Shown piece after piece: positions 63,670 to 64,000 of a stretch of 64,000 nt of DNA. Origin of the DNA: RH-AL1 sp964244495 (lineage in GTDB: Bacteria > Pseudomonadota > Alphaproteobacteria > Rhizobiales > Beijerinckiaceae); contig CAXTIU010000001.1 of assembly GCA_964244495.1 (NCBI GenBank), forward strand, positions 124,001 to 188,000, given 5' to 3'. Numbering within the stretch: the first letter of the stretch is position 1; the number at the start of each line of letters is the position of its first letter. Below the pieces are notes generated by a model that saw only the letters and a list, made by a program, of their open reading frames with translations, was not told where the DNA came from and did no database searches. The position numbers and the translations under genes were made by a program.

Positions 63670-64000
63670 TCAAGCGAACAACCCTTCCGCCTTCACCAAC
63701 GCCTCGGCCAGCTTATCGACCTCTTCCATCGTGTTGTACATGGCGAAGGAGGCCCGGCAGGTCGAGGTGACGCCGAACCGCTGCAGCAACGGCATCGCGC
63801 AGTGCGAGCCGGCGCGAACCGCCACGCCCGAACGATCGATGATGGTGGCGACATCGTGGGCGTGCGCGCCCTTCATCTCAAAGGACACGATGGCCCCCTT
63901 GTCCTTGGACTTGCCGAAGATCCTGACGGAATTCATCGCGCCGAGACGCTCCATCGCGTAGTTGCCCAGCGCCTCCTCGTGCGCGGCGATCTTCCCGCGG
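63670..64000 (-). CDS. sufS: Cysteine desulfurase SufS, C-terminal part (5' end outside window)
   Basis: The frame continues to base 64000, giving about 110 C-terminal residues of a type II cysteine desulfurase: IAAHEEALGNYAMERLGAMNSVRIFG, then AHDVATIIDRSGVAVRAGSHCAMPLLQRF with the persulfide cysteine, and TCRASFAMYNTMEEVDKLAEAL. It releases sulfur from cysteine for Fe-S assembly. The other SUF genes should lie to the right of the window. Confidence 0.95.
   Translation of the reverse strand, partial: RGKIAAHEEALGNYAMERLGAMNSVRIFGKSKDKGAIVSFEMKGAHAHDVATIIDRSGVAVRAGSHCAMPLLQRFGVTSTCRASFAMYNTMEEVDKLAEALVKAEGLFA

Overview
The window is a GC-rich stretch of a chromosome that most resembles an alphaproteobacterium of the order Hyphomicrobiales (Rhizobiales), probably near Methylobacteriaceae, Beijerinckiaceae or Lichenihabitans-like lineages. 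Pointers are a B12-dependent NrdJ reductase, an MbfA iron exporter behind an Irr-type iron box, an ATP12 chaperone gene, the DUF2849 / sulfite reductase / DUF934 trio, an EcfG-type stress promoter, and an amino acid:carrier-protein ligase cluster of the kind first described in Bradyrhizobium and Agrobacterium. The genus cannot be fixed from sequence alone. No insertion sequence, prophage, CRISPR array or rRNA was seen. One tRNA (Lys, TTT) is present.

Layout. 0-8.2 kb: 3' end of a lytic transglycosylase, a single-domain response regulator, an alpha/beta hydrolase, nrdJ and a coiled-coil porin with a clear terminator. 8.5-16.2 kb: mbfA with its Irr box, a luciferase-like oxidoreductase, a divergent HxlR regulator/azoreductase pair, YceI, a PIN protein, HAD phosphatase-ATP12, a threonine/serine dehydratase and DUF971. 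16.2-22.3 kb: moaA, a phytanoyl-CoA dioxygenase-like protein, about 650 bp without a gene, mrp, a periplasmic solute-binding protein and a hydroxyisobutyrate dehydrogenase-like protein.

22.4-28.3 kb is the most interesting part: five tightly packed co-directional genes encoding a stand-alone acyl carrier protein, an acyl-CoA dehydrogenase-like flavoprotein, a tRNA-free class II synthetase homologue that should load an amino acid on the carrier, a DUF1839 protein that reads like a papain/BtrH-type cysteine acyltransferase, and a glycoside hydrolase family 2 (beta-mannosidase-like) protein. Together they suggest an undescribed route in which an amino acid is activated on a carrier, oxidised, transferred to an acceptor, and perhaps joined to or released from a sugar. 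The pathway is inference; the gene content is not.

28.4-36 kb: small stress proteins (GlsB/YeaQ type; a secreted peptide behind an EcfG promoter), the sulfite reductase operon, a PfpI/DJ-1 protein, DUF3775, trehalose phosphatase, a class II aldolase, a VOC protein and a CDF metal exporter with unusual metal-site residues and apparently three cytosolic domains. 37-47 kb: an epoxide hydrolase-like enzyme, pepN, a large PAS sensor kinase, and a degP/response regulator/kinase set on the other strand. 47-55.5 kb: ccmI-ccmE-ccmF-ccmH (cytochrome c maturation), a Zur/Fur-type regulator, a PepSY/response regulator/kinase set (FeuPQ/PhoPQ-like) and YcgN. 55.6-64 kb: a bifunctional penicillin-binding protein followed by DUF1214 and DUF1254 proteins, small conserved proteins, an M20 peptidase, tRNA-Lys, an L,D-transpeptidase, and the tail of a SUF iron-sulfur operon (sufS-sufT-HesB/IscA protein) running off the right edge.
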